Of a DNA stretch of 64,000 nucleotides, positions 25,960 to 35,664 are shown piece by piece; the first letter of the stretch is position 1, and each line of letters starts with the position of its first letter. This stretch comes from SYFY01 sp031385325. Its GTDB lineage: Bacteria > Pseudomonadota > Gammaproteobacteria > Pseudomonadales > Azotimanducaceae. The DNA lies in contig JANNBJ010000181.1 of assembly GCA_031385325.1 (NCBI GenBank), positions 35,046 through 99,045 on the forward strand, read 5' to 3'. The notes below the pieces were generated by a model. The model was given only the letters and a program-made list of their open reading frames with translations. It did not search any database and had not been told where the DNA came from. The position numbers and the translations under genes were made by a program.

Positions 25960-26929
25960 CGATATCGATCCTCTGGCTGCCGGATTTGTCATGCAGGTAG
26001 AAGCTGGTCAGTGCACGAGTCTGACGGTTGGGATTGTTGATCAGCTGAACCAGCCCGGCTGCCACGTCTTCTGCGTCCTGGGTCACCAGATATTGAGCGC
26101 CGAGTGTTTGCAGCAGCTGGTTGTACGCGAGGAATTGAATACCGTTGCTGCGGCCATGGCTGATGATTTCCTGAATGACTCCCGGGCTCAGTACGCTGTC
26201 GTCGGGCAGGAAAATAAAGCCATCGAGTGCAGGTACCAGGCGACGGAATTCGAACAGAGCTTCCTTGTCAGAAGTGATCTCGCGTGTGGTCATTTCAAGT
26301 CCGAGAGCGAGACCTGCGTCGGCCAGTGCCTGCATCTGACCGGAAAACGAGGCACCGGTAATAATGCCGATGCGGTGCATCCTGGGCTCATGTGCGACCC
26401 ACGCCCGCAGTTGTGCACTGGGCGCCGGCATTGAGTCGACACCGCGAGAAGTCAGGTTGTCCTGGAACGACTGGGCGTGGATGACCGGGAGACTGCTTGC
26501 GGCCAGTGCAGCCAGCGCAGGTTCACCGATTGCCACAACGGCTAGTGGTGGTGTTGCTTCGAGTTCGTGTACCAGTTTGTTAACGTCTGGCTCGTGGTCG
26601 AGCCACACCGTGCGCACCTCAACCGTCCAGTCACGAATGAACGCATCGGCGACGGCTCGATAGGCCGGAGTATCGCTGCTGACGAGGAGAGTGACAGGGC
26701 CGAGCACTGCCACTGGCTCGGCGGGTTCGTCTGCCTTTTCGACCACGTGGCGAGGTTTTTTGCGCACAACTTTCGGAGCAGGATCGGGTTCAAAGACAAT
26801 CGGTGTGGTCATGGGTATGGCCTGACAGGCTGTCAACAGCCAACCCATCAGGATAGTCCCCCCAAGCAACTGCAAGGAGCGCTTTGTGACTGACGCGTGA
26901 GCGATACGTTCTGTATTTCGTTGAGACAA
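25952..26929 (-). CDS. ABC-type substrate-binding lipoprotein paired with GGDEF-EAL
   Basis: A 325-residue periplasmic protein of the ABC_sub_bind type. It has a signal peptide with lipobox LLTAC (Cys about 35), a proline/lysine linker, and a two-lobe fold beginning VTLLVSSDTPAYRAVADAFI. Segments such as GIITGASFSGQMQALADAGLALGLEM and FIFLPDDSVLSPGVIQEII fit the family. No ABC permease or ATPase gene is nearby. Instead its end overlaps a membrane GGDEF-EAL gene by 8 bp, so it may act as a ligand sensor feeding that enzyme. The start is TTG and could be wrong. Confidence 0.75.
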   Translation of the reverse strand: MSQRNTERIAHASVTKRSLQLLGGTILMGWLLTACQAIPMTTPIVFEPDPAPKVVRKKPRHVVEKADEPAEPVAVLGPVTLLVSSDTPAYRAVADAFIRDWTVEVRTVWLDHEPDVNKLVHELEATPPLAVVAIGEPALAALAASSLPVIHAQSFQDNLTSRGVDSMPAPSAQLRAWVAHEPRMHRIGIITGASFSGQMQALADAGLALGLEMTTREITSDKEALFEFRRLVPALDGFIFLPDDSVLSPGVIQEIISHGRSNGIQFLAYNQLLQTLGAQYLVTQDAEDVAAGLVQLINNPNRQTRALTSFYLHDKSGSQRIDIDG

Positions 26930-27000
26930 GCCAGCACCGAATTCCTGTCGGTAGGTTGGCAGTATCCCGTCGAATAGAGAGATTGAGCGTGACCGTCGTC

Positions 27001-27888
27001 TCAGTTCCCGGCAGGCAGAGTCTGGTGCCGCCGCAACACCGTCAAGAAAGCCTGGCCGGCATTGGAGATTGTCCGTGCCGGGTTTGTCACGGCGCCCAGC
27101 ATCCGAGCCGGTACATCGGTCTCGATGTTGAGCTGTGCTAGTCCGGGATTGAGGAGTGTTCGAGGCAGTACGCTCCAGCCGAGGCCTGCGGCCACCAGCA
27201 TCCCGATGGTCTCGAGGTAGTTGGTGGACATCGAGATACGAAGGCTATGCCCGTGTTGCTCAAAGAGACTGGCGACCAGACGACCGGTAAAGGTCGACAG
27301 GTCCGGCAGGATGGCGGGTTCGAGGGCCAACGTTTCCAGCTTCATGCTGGGCAAGGTTGCCCATGGATGATCGCTCGCAACAACAAACGCCAGTGGGTCT
27401 GGCCAGACCGGCTCGTAGGCAAGTTCCTTTGGTCCCAGAGGATCGAGGGTAACGACGGCCAGTTCCCGGCTCGCAGTGCGTACGAGTTCGTGCGCGGCTT
27501 CAGAGTCTTCGAAGTGGATATCGAGGCTGACGCCGGGAAAAGCTCGTGCGAAGTCCTTGAGTACTGGCGCCAGCCGATGCAGACCGATGTGGTGGGACGT
27601 AACCAGCCGCAAAGGGCCGGCAACCGTGGTGCCGAGGTCTGCAATGGCACGTCGGGCGTCTTCCCTGGCAGTCAGCAGATGCCGAGCATGTTCCAGGAAG
27701 ACGTGGCCTGCGGGTGACAGCGCGAGCGTTTTTCCAACCCGGTCGAAAAGCGGGGTGCCCAGCGTGCTTTCAAGAGACTGGATCCTTCTGGTGATCGCCG
27801 GCTGGGTGAGGTGCAGTAATTCGGCCGCTCGCGAAACCGAGCCGGTTTCCTGTACCGAGAGGAACGCTTGCAGGTCAGGAAATTGCAT
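27001..27888 (-). CDS. LysR-family transcriptional regulator
   Basis: A 295-residue LysR protein. The winged HTH is at residues 5-60 (FLSVQETGSVSRAAELLHLTQPAITRRIQSLE), followed by a linker helix and the two-lobe effector domain. The gene is divergent from leuC with 96 bp between start codons, a layout typical of a LysR regulator and its target. A role in leucine operon control is inferred; sequence alone does not show the effector. It is not obviously LeuO. Confidence 0.9.
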   Translation of the reverse strand: MQFPDLQAFLSVQETGSVSRAAELLHLTQPAITRRIQSLESTLGTPLFDRVGKTLALSPAGHVFLEHARHLLTAREDARRAIADLGTTVAGPLRLVTSHHIGLHRLAPVLKDFARAFPGVSLDIHFEDSEAAHELVRTASRELAVVTLDPLGPKELAYEPVWPDPLAFVVASDHPWATLPSMKLETLALEPAILPDLSTFTGRLVASLFEQHGHSLRISMSTNYLETIGMLVAAGLGWSVLPRTLLNPGLAQLNIETDVPARMLGAVTNPARTISNAGQAFLTVLRRHQTLPAGN

Positions 27889-27984
27889 ATGCGTACTTCT
27901 TATCGAAATAATGAAAATGATGAATTGGATTTATTTTAAGTCAAGGCGTACTTTGTCGATCCTTTCAGTCTCGTCGTTTACACC
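27889..27984. promoter_or_regulatory. LysR/leuC divergent promoter region
   Basis: This AT-rich 96-bp region lies between divergent starts. It contains the inverted repeat TTAT-CGAA-ATAA (27900-27911), a candidate LysR binding site of the T-N-A type. A weak pair TTGGAT and GTACTT with 17 bp spacing points to leuC. No leader peptide or attenuator is visible. Confidence 0.45.
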
Positions 27985-29403
27985 ATGGTTCAAGGCAAAA
28001 CGTTGTACGACAAAGTCTGGGACAGTCATTTTGTCGGTAATCGGGACGACGGCGAGTCGCTCCTCTATATCGACCTGCAATTGCTGCATGAGGTGACTTC
28101 TCCGCAGGCGTTTGGCGGTTTGAGGGTGGCCGGTCGGCCACTTTGGCGTGTTATGTCAAATCTGGCTACGCCGGACCACAACGTACCGACTGATCGACGT
28201 GAACTGGGCCTCTCCGGCATCACCGATACAGTGGCGTACGAGCAGGTCATCACCCTGGACGCCAACTGCAAGGAGTACGGCGTCGAGCAGTTCGAAATTC
28301 TCGATCAGCGCCAGGGCATCGTGCATGTGGTGGGACCGGAGCAGGGTGCCACCATGCCCGGCATGACCATCGTGTGTGGAGATTCGCATACCTCTACGCA
28401 TGGTGCGTTCGCCGCGCTCGCACAAGGTATCGGCACCTCGGAAGTCGAGCATGTGATGGCAACTCAGTGCCTGGCGCAAAAGAAGGCAGGCAATTTTGCG
28501 ATCGAAACCATCGGACAGCTGGCCCCTGGTGTTTTTTCCAAGGACCTTATTCTCGCGATCATTGCCCAACTGGGCACCGCCGGCGCGACCGGCCATACCC
28601 TCGAGTATCGCGGCGAAGCCGTACGCAAGTTGTCGATGGAAGCGCGCATGACCCTGTGCAACATGGCGATTGAAGCCGGCGCCAGGGCCGGTATGGTTGC
28701 AGTGGATGACACGACGCTGTCCTACGTACACGGCCGGCCGTTTGCGCCCAAAGGCGCGATGTGGAACGACGCCGAAACGTACTGGCGGACACTCGTTTCT
28801 GATCCGGGCGCGAAGTTCGACCGCGTGCTCACGATCGATGCAGCGCGCCTGATGCCGCAAGTCACCTGGGGCACGTCGCCGGAGCTGGGTGTCGGTGTCA
28901 CCGGATCGGTGCCTGATCCTGACCGGGAAAGTGACCCTGTGAAAGCCGAGTCTATCCGCCTGTCGCTGGCTTACATGGGGCTGGCTGCAGATCAAGCCAT
29001 CACTGATATCCGACTCGACCGTATTTTCATCGGCTCTTGCACCAACGCCCGGATAGAAGATCTGCGAATTGCGGCAAAAGTTGTCAAGGGCAAACACAAG
29101 GCGGCGAGTGTGAAGCAGGCGCTGATCGTTCCTGGTTCCGGCCTGGTCAAGTTACAGGCCGAAAAGGAGGGATTGGCGCAGATTTTCATTGATGCCGGAT
29201 TTGAGTGGCGTGCTGCCGGCTGCTCGATGTGTCTGGCCATGAACCCGGACAAACTTGGCCCGAAGGAACACTGTGCGTCGACGTCAAACCGGAATTTCGA
29301 AAGCCGGCAGGGTTACGGCGGTCGTACCCATCTGGTGAGCCCGGCGATGGCCGCAGCCGCCGCGATTGCTGGTCACTTTGTAGATGTGAGGGATTGGTTA
29401 TGA
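27985..29403 (+). CDS. leuC: 3-isopropylmalate dehydratase large subunit
   Basis: A 472-residue aconitase-type [4Fe-4S] enzyme isomerising 2- to 3-isopropylmalate. It starts with [17 protein letters not shown], has [20 protein letters not shown], and keeps the three cluster Cys: one in [12 protein letters not shown] and two in [11 protein letters not shown]. The ATGA at its end overlaps leuD. It is first of leuC-leuD-leuB; leuA is not in the window. Confidence 0.97.
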   Translation: MVQGKTLYDKVWDSHFVGNRDDGESLLYIDLQLLHEVTSPQAFGGLRVAGRPLWRVMSNLATPDHNVPTDRRELGLSGITDTVAYEQVITLDANCKEYGVEQFEILDQRQGIVHVVGPEQGATMPGMTIVCGDSHTSTHGAFAALAQGIGTSEVEHVMATQCLAQKKAGNFAIETIGQLAPGVFSKDLILAIIAQLGTAGATGHTLEYRGEAVRKLSMEARMTLCNMAIEAGARAGMVAVDDTTLSYVHGRPFAPKGAMWNDAETYWRTLVSDPGAKFDRVLTIDAARLMPQVTWGTSPELGVGVTGSVPDPDRESDPVKAESIRLSLAYMGLAADQAITDIRLDRIFIGSCTNARIEDLRIAAKVVKGKHKAASVKQALIVPGSGLVKLQAEKEGLAQIFIDAGFEWRAAGCSMCLAMNPDKLGPKEHCASTSNRNFESRQGYGGRTHLVSPAMAAAAAIAGHFVDVRDWL

Positions 29404-30056
29404 GAGCGTTTTCGGATGTCACGGGGGTGGTTGCGCCACTTGACCGTGCGAATGTGGATACGGATCAGATCATTCCAAAGCAGTATCTCAAGTCCATTCA
29501 TCGCACCGGATTCGGGGACAATTTGTTTGATGGCTGGCGCTATCTTGATGAGGGTGCACCGGGGATGACACCTAACGAACGTCGCATCAACCATGCGTTT
29601 GTCCTCAATGCGCCACGTTATCAGGGGGCGAGAATTCTGCTCGCTCGGGACAATTTTGGCTGTGGCTCGAGCCGCGAGCATGCGGTCTGGGCATTGATGG
29701 AGTACGGCTTTGATGTCGTTATCGCGCCGAGTTTTGCCGACATTTTTTTCAACAACTGCTTCAAGAATGGCCTCTTACCGATTGTTCTGCCGAAGGAAAT
29801 TGTGGATGAGCTGTTTCTGTGTTCGAGTGGGGAGAACAATCTGGTTCTGACGGTCGATTTACCGACCCAGACGATTTGTACCGATAGCGGAATGCTCCAG
29901 CATTTTGAGTTCGAGCCGTTGCGCAAGGAAAAACTGCTGCGCGGTCTCGATGATATTGGCCTCACCTTGGCTGCACGGGAAAGAATCGAAGCGTTTGAAA
30001 CGGCGCACTACGCACGCATGCCCTGGCTTCCGGGCGCTCGAGAGGTGGGATTATGA
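29400..30056 (+). CDS. leuD: 3-isopropylmalate dehydratase small subunit
   Basis: The 218-residue swivel subunit that completes the LeuC active site. The signatures [35 protein letters not shown] and [17 protein letters not shown] are present. The ATG at 29400 overlaps the leuC stop (ATGA), and its own end overlaps leuB by 4 bp. An in-frame ATG at 29205 lies inside leuC and is rejected. Confidence 0.97.
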   Translation: MRAFSDVTGVVAPLDRANVDTDQIIPKQYLKSIHRTGFGDNLFDGWRYLDEGAPGMTPNERRINHAFVLNAPRYQGARILLARDNFGCGSSREHAVWALMEYGFDVVIAPSFADIFFNNCFKNGLLPIVLPKEIVDELFLCSSGENNLVLTVDLPTQTICTDSGMLQHFEFEPLRKEKLLRGLDDIGLTLAARERIEAFETAHYARMPWLPGAREVGL

Positions 30057-31126
30057 CCAACAGGGTTCTGGTGTTGCCCGGCGACGGGATTGGCGTTGAA
30101 GTCATGGAAAGTGCGGTGGAGGTGATGAAGGTCGTCGCCCGGGATGCTGGCCTTTCCCTGTTGTTTGATTACGGTCTGGTCGGTGGTGTGGCCATCGACA
30201 AACATGGGACTTCATTGCCTGACGAGACACTGGCCGCTGCGAAAGTCGCAGACGTCGTGCTGTTTGGTGGTGTCGGTGGGCCAAAGTGGGATGGACTACC
30301 GATGCTCCAGCGCCCCGAACGTGGGTTGCTGCGCCTGCGAGCGGAACTTGAGCTGTTTGCCAATCTCCGGCCGGCACTGCTCTTTGCACCACTCGCGGCA
30401 GCGTCATCGCTGAAGCCTGAACTGGTCGCCGATCTCGATATCCTGATCCTTCGTGAGCTGACGGGTGGCATTTACTTTGGTGAGCCGCGCGGCGTCCGAA
30501 TCGAAAACGGCGAACGGGTTGGCTTCAATACCGATATCTACCGCGAACACGAAATCGTGCGCATTGCGCGGGTCGGTTTCCAGCTTGCCGAGAAGCGCAG
30601 TGGCAGGGTGTGTTCGGTGGACAAGGCCAACGTGCTTGAAGTTACCCAGCTGTGGCGGGATGTGGTGACCCAGGTGCACCGGGAGGAATTCCCGAAAATC
30701 GAGTTGTCGCACATGTATGTCGACAATGCCGGTATGCAGCTGGTACGAGCGCCAAAGCAGTTTGACGTGATCGTCACCGGTAACATGTTTGGTGACATTC
30801 TGTCCGATGTCGCCGCAATGTTGACCGGCAGTCTGGGGATGTTGCCTTCGGCATCACTTGCCTCATCAGGCAAGGGACTATTTGAACCCGTACATGGAAC
30901 GGCGCCGGACATCGCGGGACAAAATCTCGCCAATCCGCTGGCCACCATCCTCTCTGTCGCCATGGCGTTCCGATATACCCTGAATTCTGGCCCGGCTGCT
31001 GATCGTATCGAGCGGGCGGTGGCAAAAGTGCTTGCGGATGGCGTGCGAACACGAGACATCGCCGGTGGCAGCGGCCCAACTGTCGGGACAAAGGAAATGG
31101 GGAAGGCAGTGCTGGCAGCACTGTAA
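30053..31126 (+). CDS. leuB: 3-isopropylmalate dehydrogenase
   Basis: A 357-residue NAD-dependent decarboxylating dehydrogenase, third step of leucine synthesis. It has the [11 protein letters not shown] opening, the [14 protein letters not shown] active-site loop, VDKANVLEV and the metal-binding [23 protein letters not shown] segment. The ATGA overlap with leuD shows a coupled operon. The next gene, asd, is 122 bp away with potential hairpins between. Confidence 0.97.
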   Translation: MTNRVLVLPGDGIGVEVMESAVEVMKVVARDAGLSLLFDYGLVGGVAIDKHGTSLPDETLAAAKVADVVLFGGVGGPKWDGLPMLQRPERGLLRLRAELELFANLRPALLFAPLAAASSLKPELVADLDILILRELTGGIYFGEPRGVRIENGERVGFNTDIYREHEIVRIARVGFQLAEKRSGRVCSVDKANVLEVTQLWRDVVTQVHREEFPKIELSHMYVDNAGMQLVRAPKQFDVIVTGNMFGDILSDVAAMLTGSLGMLPSASLASSGKGLFEPVHGTAPDIAGQNLANPLATILSVAMAFRYTLNSGPAADRIERAVAKVLADGVRTRDIAGGSGPTVGTKEMGKAVLAAL

Positions 31127-31144
31127 GAACGCGATGGTGGAATA

Positions 31145-31189
31145 GGCTGCTGACCCCATCGACAGAATCATCAGCCTTTCGGGGGTCAG
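31145..31189 (+). other. Competing inverted repeats between leuB and asd
   Basis: CTGACCCC (31150-31157) can pair with GGGGTCAG (31182-31189), an 8-bp stem with a 24-nt loop. The overlapping segment GGCTGCTGA (31145-31153) can instead pair with TCATCAGCC (31168-31176), 8 of 9 bases. The two pairings share bases 31150-31153 and exclude each other. There is no T-run after the second hairpin. This could be an end-of-operon structure or a control element. Confidence 0.4.
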
Positions 31190-31248
31190 GAAGTGACGCC
31201 CAAAAAATTCAGATCAGTGAAATAAATCAATCTCTCAAGTAATCGAAA

Positions 31249-32265
31249 ATGACCAAAACAGTTGATGTTGCGATTGTCGGTGCCACCGGCGCAGTCGGTG
31301 AAGCCATGCTCGAAATCCTGCTGGAGCGGAACTTTCCGGTCGGCAAGCTCTACCTTCTGGCCAGTGAACGGTCAGCGGGCAAGCGACTGCAGTTCCGGGA
31401 TCACTATGTCATGGTCGAACAGCTGGACCAGTTCGATTTCACCAAAGCGCAGATCGGGCTTTTTTCTGCCGGTGGGCCGGTGTCTGCGATCTATGCACCC
31501 AAGGCCGGTGCTGCGGGCTGTATCGTCGTCGACAATACATCCCATTTCCGGATGGAAGCGGATGTGCCATTGATCGTGCCGGAAGTGAATCTGCACCGGC
31601 TTGCGCAGTACAAATCGCGCAACATCATCGCCAATCCGAATTGTTCAACCATCCAGATGGTGGTTGCACTCAAGCCAATCCACGACGCGGTTGGAATTAC
31701 CCGAATCAACGTTGCGACTTATCAGGCGGTGTCCGGCGCCGGGGCCGCAGGTGTACGTGAACTCGTTGGGCAAACCGCCAATATCCTCAACACCAAGCCG
31801 GTTGAGGTCAAAGTGATGCCGGTGCAGATCGCCTTCAACGCCATCCCGCAGATTTCGGACTTCCTGGAGAATGGTTACACCAAAGAAGAAATGAAGATGG
31901 TCCAGGAGACTCAAAAAATCCTCGAGGATGACTCCATTCTGGTTAACCCCACGTGTGTCAGGGTGCCGGTTTTCTTTGGTCACTCGGAGGCGGTCCACTT
32001 CGAAACCCGCAAACCGATCTCCGTGGCGGAAGCGTCTGCCCTGCTGCGCAAGGCGCCGGGTATTACCTTTCTGGAAAACAATGACTATGCGACGCCAGCA
32101 ATGGATTCAGCGGGAACCGATCCAGTATTTGTAGGCCGATTGCGCAAGGACCTTTCCCATCCCAATGGGCTGTCCATGTGGGTCGTTTCCGATAACGTTC
32201 GCAAGGGCGCAGCGCTGAATAGTGTGCAAATCGCCGAGGCGCTGTTGGCTGCGGGTCATGTCTGA
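31249..32265 (+). CDS. asd: Aspartate-semialdehyde dehydrogenase
   Basis: A 338-residue NADPH enzyme that reduces aspartyl phosphate, feeding lysine, threonine, methionine and diaminopimelate. The Rossmann VAIVGATGAVGEAMLEIL, the catalytic Cys in IIANPNCSTIQM (about 132) and the ATYQAVSGAGAAG segment are clear. No good ribosome site precedes the ATG. The leuB-asd-fimV-truA order is conserved in pseudomonads and relatives. Confidence 0.96.
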   Translation: MTKTVDVAIVGATGAVGEAMLEILLERNFPVGKLYLLASERSAGKRLQFRDHYVMVEQLDQFDFTKAQIGLFSAGGPVSAIYAPKAGAAGCIVVDNTSHFRMEADVPLIVPEVNLHRLAQYKSRNIIANPNCSTIQMVVALKPIHDAVGITRINVATYQAVSGAGAAGVRELVGQTANILNTKPVEVKVMPVQIAFNAIPQISDFLENGYTKEEMKMVQETQKILEDDSILVNPTCVRVPVFFGHSEAVHFETRKPISVAEASALLRKAPGITFLENNDYATPAMDSAGTDPVFVGRLRKDLSHPNGLSMWVVSDNVRKGAALNSVQIAEALLAAGHV

Positions 32266-32730
32266 GCGCGAAGACGTAAATTCCGCATTGCGAGGGTAAA
32301 CTTTCGTTTCAGAATTGGACGAAAAAAGTGATACTTGCTCCCGATTCTGCCAACCGGTTCCAAGTTATTGTTCGACAGGCTGCCCGACGGGCAGGTCACG
32401 GGTCGACGGTGCTAGCAAGTGAAACGGGTGAGGCAGGTGAGTACTGGAACTCCGGACGGTCATCGATGAAGGTCCGATGCAGAATCGATTCGCCATGGTG
32501 ATACGCGCGAGCTTCGCTCGAGCGGTTCTGACATGGCGGTGCACGCAGTGAAAAGGATAACGAAAAGATGCACAGCAGCGTTTTTGTCGAGCTACCAGTC
32601 GAGCTGACTGTCGCTCCGTTGATCAGTGACCTCGCCGTCGGTCTGTGGCCGAAGCGGCCTGCGACTATCGCAGCCTGTCGTTAGTCATGCTTGCCAAATT
32701 GCCAAGGGGCTTCCAGTGAGAGGTCATGTC
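32266..32730. other. Long intergenic region upstream of fimV
   Basis: This 465-bp gap has no convincing gene. Hairpins are seen at 32380-32394 (CTGCCC/GGGCAG), near 32502 (CGAGC/GCTCG with TTC loop) and at 32647-32659 (GGCCG/CGGCC). A 38-codon frame runs from ATG 32568 to TAG 32684 with AAGGA upstream, but it has no recognisable features and I do not call it. The region probably holds the fimV promoter and leader. Confidence 0.5.
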
Positions 32731-35664
32731 ATGAAACGGGGATTTTTGTTGTTCTCTATCGTCTTGTTCGCTGGCTGGATGGCCGGTGCGCAGGCACTTG
32801 GGGTTGGGGAAATAGAACTCAACTCGCACCTTAACCAGCGCCTCAGCGCAGAAATCCCGCTGGAGGAAGCGGGTGAACTTGGTCCCGAGGAGGTACTCGT
32901 CTCGCTGGGTACACCAGAAGATTTTGAACGGGCCGGGGTGGAGCGATTCTTCTATCTTACCGACATGCGATTCGAAGTGTTTTCGGATGGTCGAGGTCCA
33001 CGCATCCGGATTACCAGCCGACAGCCAGTCACCGAACCCTATCTGAACTTCATCGTTGAAGTGTTGTGGCCAAAAGGCCGCATGCTCAAAGAGTTCACCA
33101 TCCTGCTTGATCCGCCGACTTACCAGGCAGGCGTCTCGCCGCCGGCGACAGTAGAACCAGCGCCTGCAACAGCGATGACACCTTCGCGGCCGACGTTGCC
33201 AGAGGAAACGCAGTCCACGGCCGAAGTCCGGGAGCCAGAATCAGAAGATGCATCCGCAGGCACGGACACAACCCGCTCCAGCGCCGAACCCGCATCCCCA
33301 CCTGACGTGCCAGGTGATGGCGTACTCACGACTGGTCAGACGCTGTGGCGGATCGCTGAGCGTTATCTCCCGGCGAGCGACATCAAACTGAATCAATACA
33401 TGCTGGCCATCCAGCAGACCAACCCCGATGCGTTCATCAACAACAACATCAATCTGATGAAGGCCGGTTATCGCCTGAAAATGCCGGATGCTGACAGCGC
33501 CAGAGCCGTGACTGCGGCGGAAGCCGCGGCCCAGGTTGCGTCTCAAACCGCAGCCTGGCGGAATGAGGAAAGGGTGCCGGAGGTCGAGACTGAATCGACA
33601 CCGGTCGAAGAAGTTATAGCGGCGGATGACCCTGGACCTGCTCCGGTGGAGGCAGACAATTCCCTCGCAGCGCAGATTGATGCAACGCCTGCGGCCTCCA
33701 CGTCCGACAGTGAAGCAGGCACTGGGTCTGCGGGTGCCAAGGGCCGTTTGACACTTGAGGCTGACTCTGAATCTGCAGGCACATCACAATCTCCTGCGGC
33801 CAATGTCAGTGCAACGGGTGTGCAGGAAGAAGTCGATCGCCTGAAGCGAGAGATCCAGGAGCTTGGCTATCAGACGGATCGAGACAAAGCGCTCGCTGAA
33901 GCCGAAGTCGCCGAGCGCGATCGAAAACTCGAGGTCAAGGATGCCAGTCTTGCGGAACTCACGGCTCAAGTCGAAACCCTGAAGAATCAGCTTGCCGAAC
34001 GGGATGGCCAGCCGAGCCCGGACCAGAATCAACCTGCAGCGCCATGGTGGCAGTCGAACATCATGATGATCGGCGCAGGGTTGCTTCTGGTACTGGTTCT
34101 GGTGGCTGCACTTCTGCTTGCTCGACGACGTCAGCAGTCCGCACAGGATGCTGCGTTCAGAGAATCGGTTGGTGAAACACCGGCACGTGACAGTCGTGTC
34201 GATCCTTCGCTCGCAGCAACGGTCGCTCCGGCGATTGCGGCCGTCGGTGCTCTGGCTGTGGACAGTGGTAAGGCATCAGCGACTGCTGATACAGACACCT
34301 TCGACTTTCTGGATGATCTGGATCAGGACAACGACGCACAACTGCGTGCGGCCCCAGCCGAGTCGGAAACGGGCGCAGGTGGTTCACCGGCCCGCCAGAC
34401 GGGTGATGTCATTGGTGAAGCTGACATTTATGCGGCGTATGGGCGTTATCCCCACGCGATCGGCTTGTTACTGGGAGCCCTGGAAGAAGATGCCGACCGC
34501 CACGATGTCAGGCTGAAGTTGCTCGAAGTCGCAGTGACCGCCAACGACGGTGAGACCTTCGACAAGCACATTCGGGAGCTGGTTAATCGTTGCGATGACC
34601 AGGATATCCTGTTGGCAGCCCGAGAACTTGAAGAGGGCTTCGTCGGCGCACCAGCGGAACGTGATGATCTTCTGGGTGATGAGGACGGTGATTCTGCGCC
34701 GTTGATCGAAGGTGACGATGATCTGGCCATTGATGATCTGCTGGCCGATTCCGAGGTCGACAAAGACGACGAAGAGTTCAGTCTGGAAATTGAAGAGGAT
34801 GAGCCACTTCCGGCTGCAGCCAGCGCCTATCCTGCTTCAAGTCGCCCCGCACCGACGCAGGCGACCAGCGTCCACGACAAAATCGACGATTTCGACGCGG
34901 TTAATCGCGCGGACCAACTGGCCACGGACGATCTGGATCTCGACGGTGACTACACTTCCGTTGCTTCCGATGATGTTCCTTCAAGCCGCAACGACGTGCT
35001 GGGTGGCGATCTGGGCATTGAGTTTGATGCAGAGGAAGCGCCGGCTTCTGCGTCTTCTACCAATCATCGTGATGTGTCCATCGATCAAGGTGCGGATGAG
35101 CTGGCCGATGACATCGATCTTGACGACCTGTTGGCGGAGCTTGATGACGCGCCTGCTGTGCAGCGCGCTTCGACGGAGCCGGTAACTGATCGGCCCAGTA
35201 CGCCAGAAGATTTCCAGTTCAAGCGGCTTGACGATGATGTCCCGCTACTCGACACCGCTGAGTCGTTGTCTGAAGAAATGAGTCTCGACGGCGATCAGGG
35301 TCTGGAAGATCTTGATGATCTCCTGGCGTCGCTGGATGAAGTGGAAGGAAACAAGAGCCCGGATTCTCAAGCCACACCGCGCAGTGCGGAGATCCTGTCG
35401 TTTACGCGTCCCAAACTGGATAGCGGGATTCGTGCCGGCCGAGCCTTCGAAGATGATCTGGACAACGATACCGCTGATGGCGATGACGGATTTGATTTCG
35501 GGGATTCAGACGATGCCGCCGAAACCAAACTGGATCTCGCCCAGGCGTATATCGAGATGGGTGATGCGGAAGGTGCCCAGGACATCCTCAACGAGGTTCT
35601 CAGTGAAGGTAATCCTGCGCAAAAGGAGCTCGCACGCTCACTGCTTGACAGTCTGGCATCCTGA
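32731..35664 (+). CDS. fimV: FimV-like peptidoglycan-binding pilus assembly protein
   Basis: A 977-residue inner-membrane protein. It begins with a signal peptide (MKRGFLLFSIVLFAGWMAGAQA) and the FimV N-terminal domain (LGVGEIELNSHLNQRLSAEIPL). A LysM motif lies at about 193-253, a coiled coil at 365-427, and one transmembrane helix at 443-466. A very acidic, Asp-rich cytoplasmic region follows, ending in the FimV C-terminal TPR-like domain (LDLAQAYIEMGDAEGAQDIL). FimV supports type IV pili, polar landmarks and cAMP signalling in pseudomonads. The ATG at 32731 has GAGAGG upstream. Its last four bases (CTGA) overlap the likely truA start. Confidence 0.9.
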   Translation: MKRGFLLFSIVLFAGWMAGAQALGVGEIELNSHLNQRLSAEIPLEEAGELGPEEVLVSLGTPEDFERAGVERFFYLTDMRFEVFSDGRGPRIRITSRQPVTEPYLNFIVEVLWPKGRMLKEFTILLDPPTYQAGVSPPATVEPAPATAMTPSRPTLPEETQSTAEVREPESEDASAGTDTTRSSAEPASPPDVPGDGVLTTGQTLWRIAERYLPASDIKLNQYMLAIQQTNPDAFINNNINLMKAGYRLKMPDADSARAVTAAEAAAQVASQTAAWRNEERVPEVETESTPVEEVIAADDPGPAPVEADNSLAAQIDATPAASTSDSEAGTGSAGAKGRLTLEADSESAGTSQSPAANVSATGVQEEVDRLKREIQELGYQTDRDKALAEAEVAERDRKLEVKDASLAELTAQVETLKNQLAERDGQPSPDQNQPAAPWWQSNIMMIGAGLLLVLVLVAALLLARRRQQSAQDAAFRESVGETPARDSRVDPSLAATVAPAIAAVGALAVDSGKASATADTDTFDFLDDLDQDNDAQLRAAPAESETGAGGSPARQTGDVIGEADIYAAYGRYPHAIGLLLGALEEDADRHDVRLKLLEVAVTANDGETFDKHIRELVNRCDDQDILLAARELEEGFVGAPAERDDLLGDEDGDSAPLIEGDDDLAIDDLLADSEVDKDDEEFSLEIEEDEPLPAAASAYPASSRPAPTQATSVHDKIDDFDAVNRADQLATDDLDLDGDYTSVASDDVPSSRNDVLGGDLGIEFDAEEAPASASSTNHRDVSIDQGADELADDIDLDDLLAELDDAPAVQRASTEPVTDRPSTPEDFQFKRLDDDVPLLDTAESLSEEMSLDGDQGLEDLDDLLASLDEVEGNKSPDSQATPRSAEILSFTRPKLDSGIRAGRAFEDDLDNDTADGDDGFDFGDSDDAAETKLDLAQAYIEMGDAEGAQDILNEVLSEGNPAQKELARSLLDSLAS

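Noticed and set aside
32568..32684. A 38-codon frame upstream of fimV with AAGGA before it
   Set aside because: Too short to judge, with no signal peptide, repeat or motif; noted only as a possible leader.
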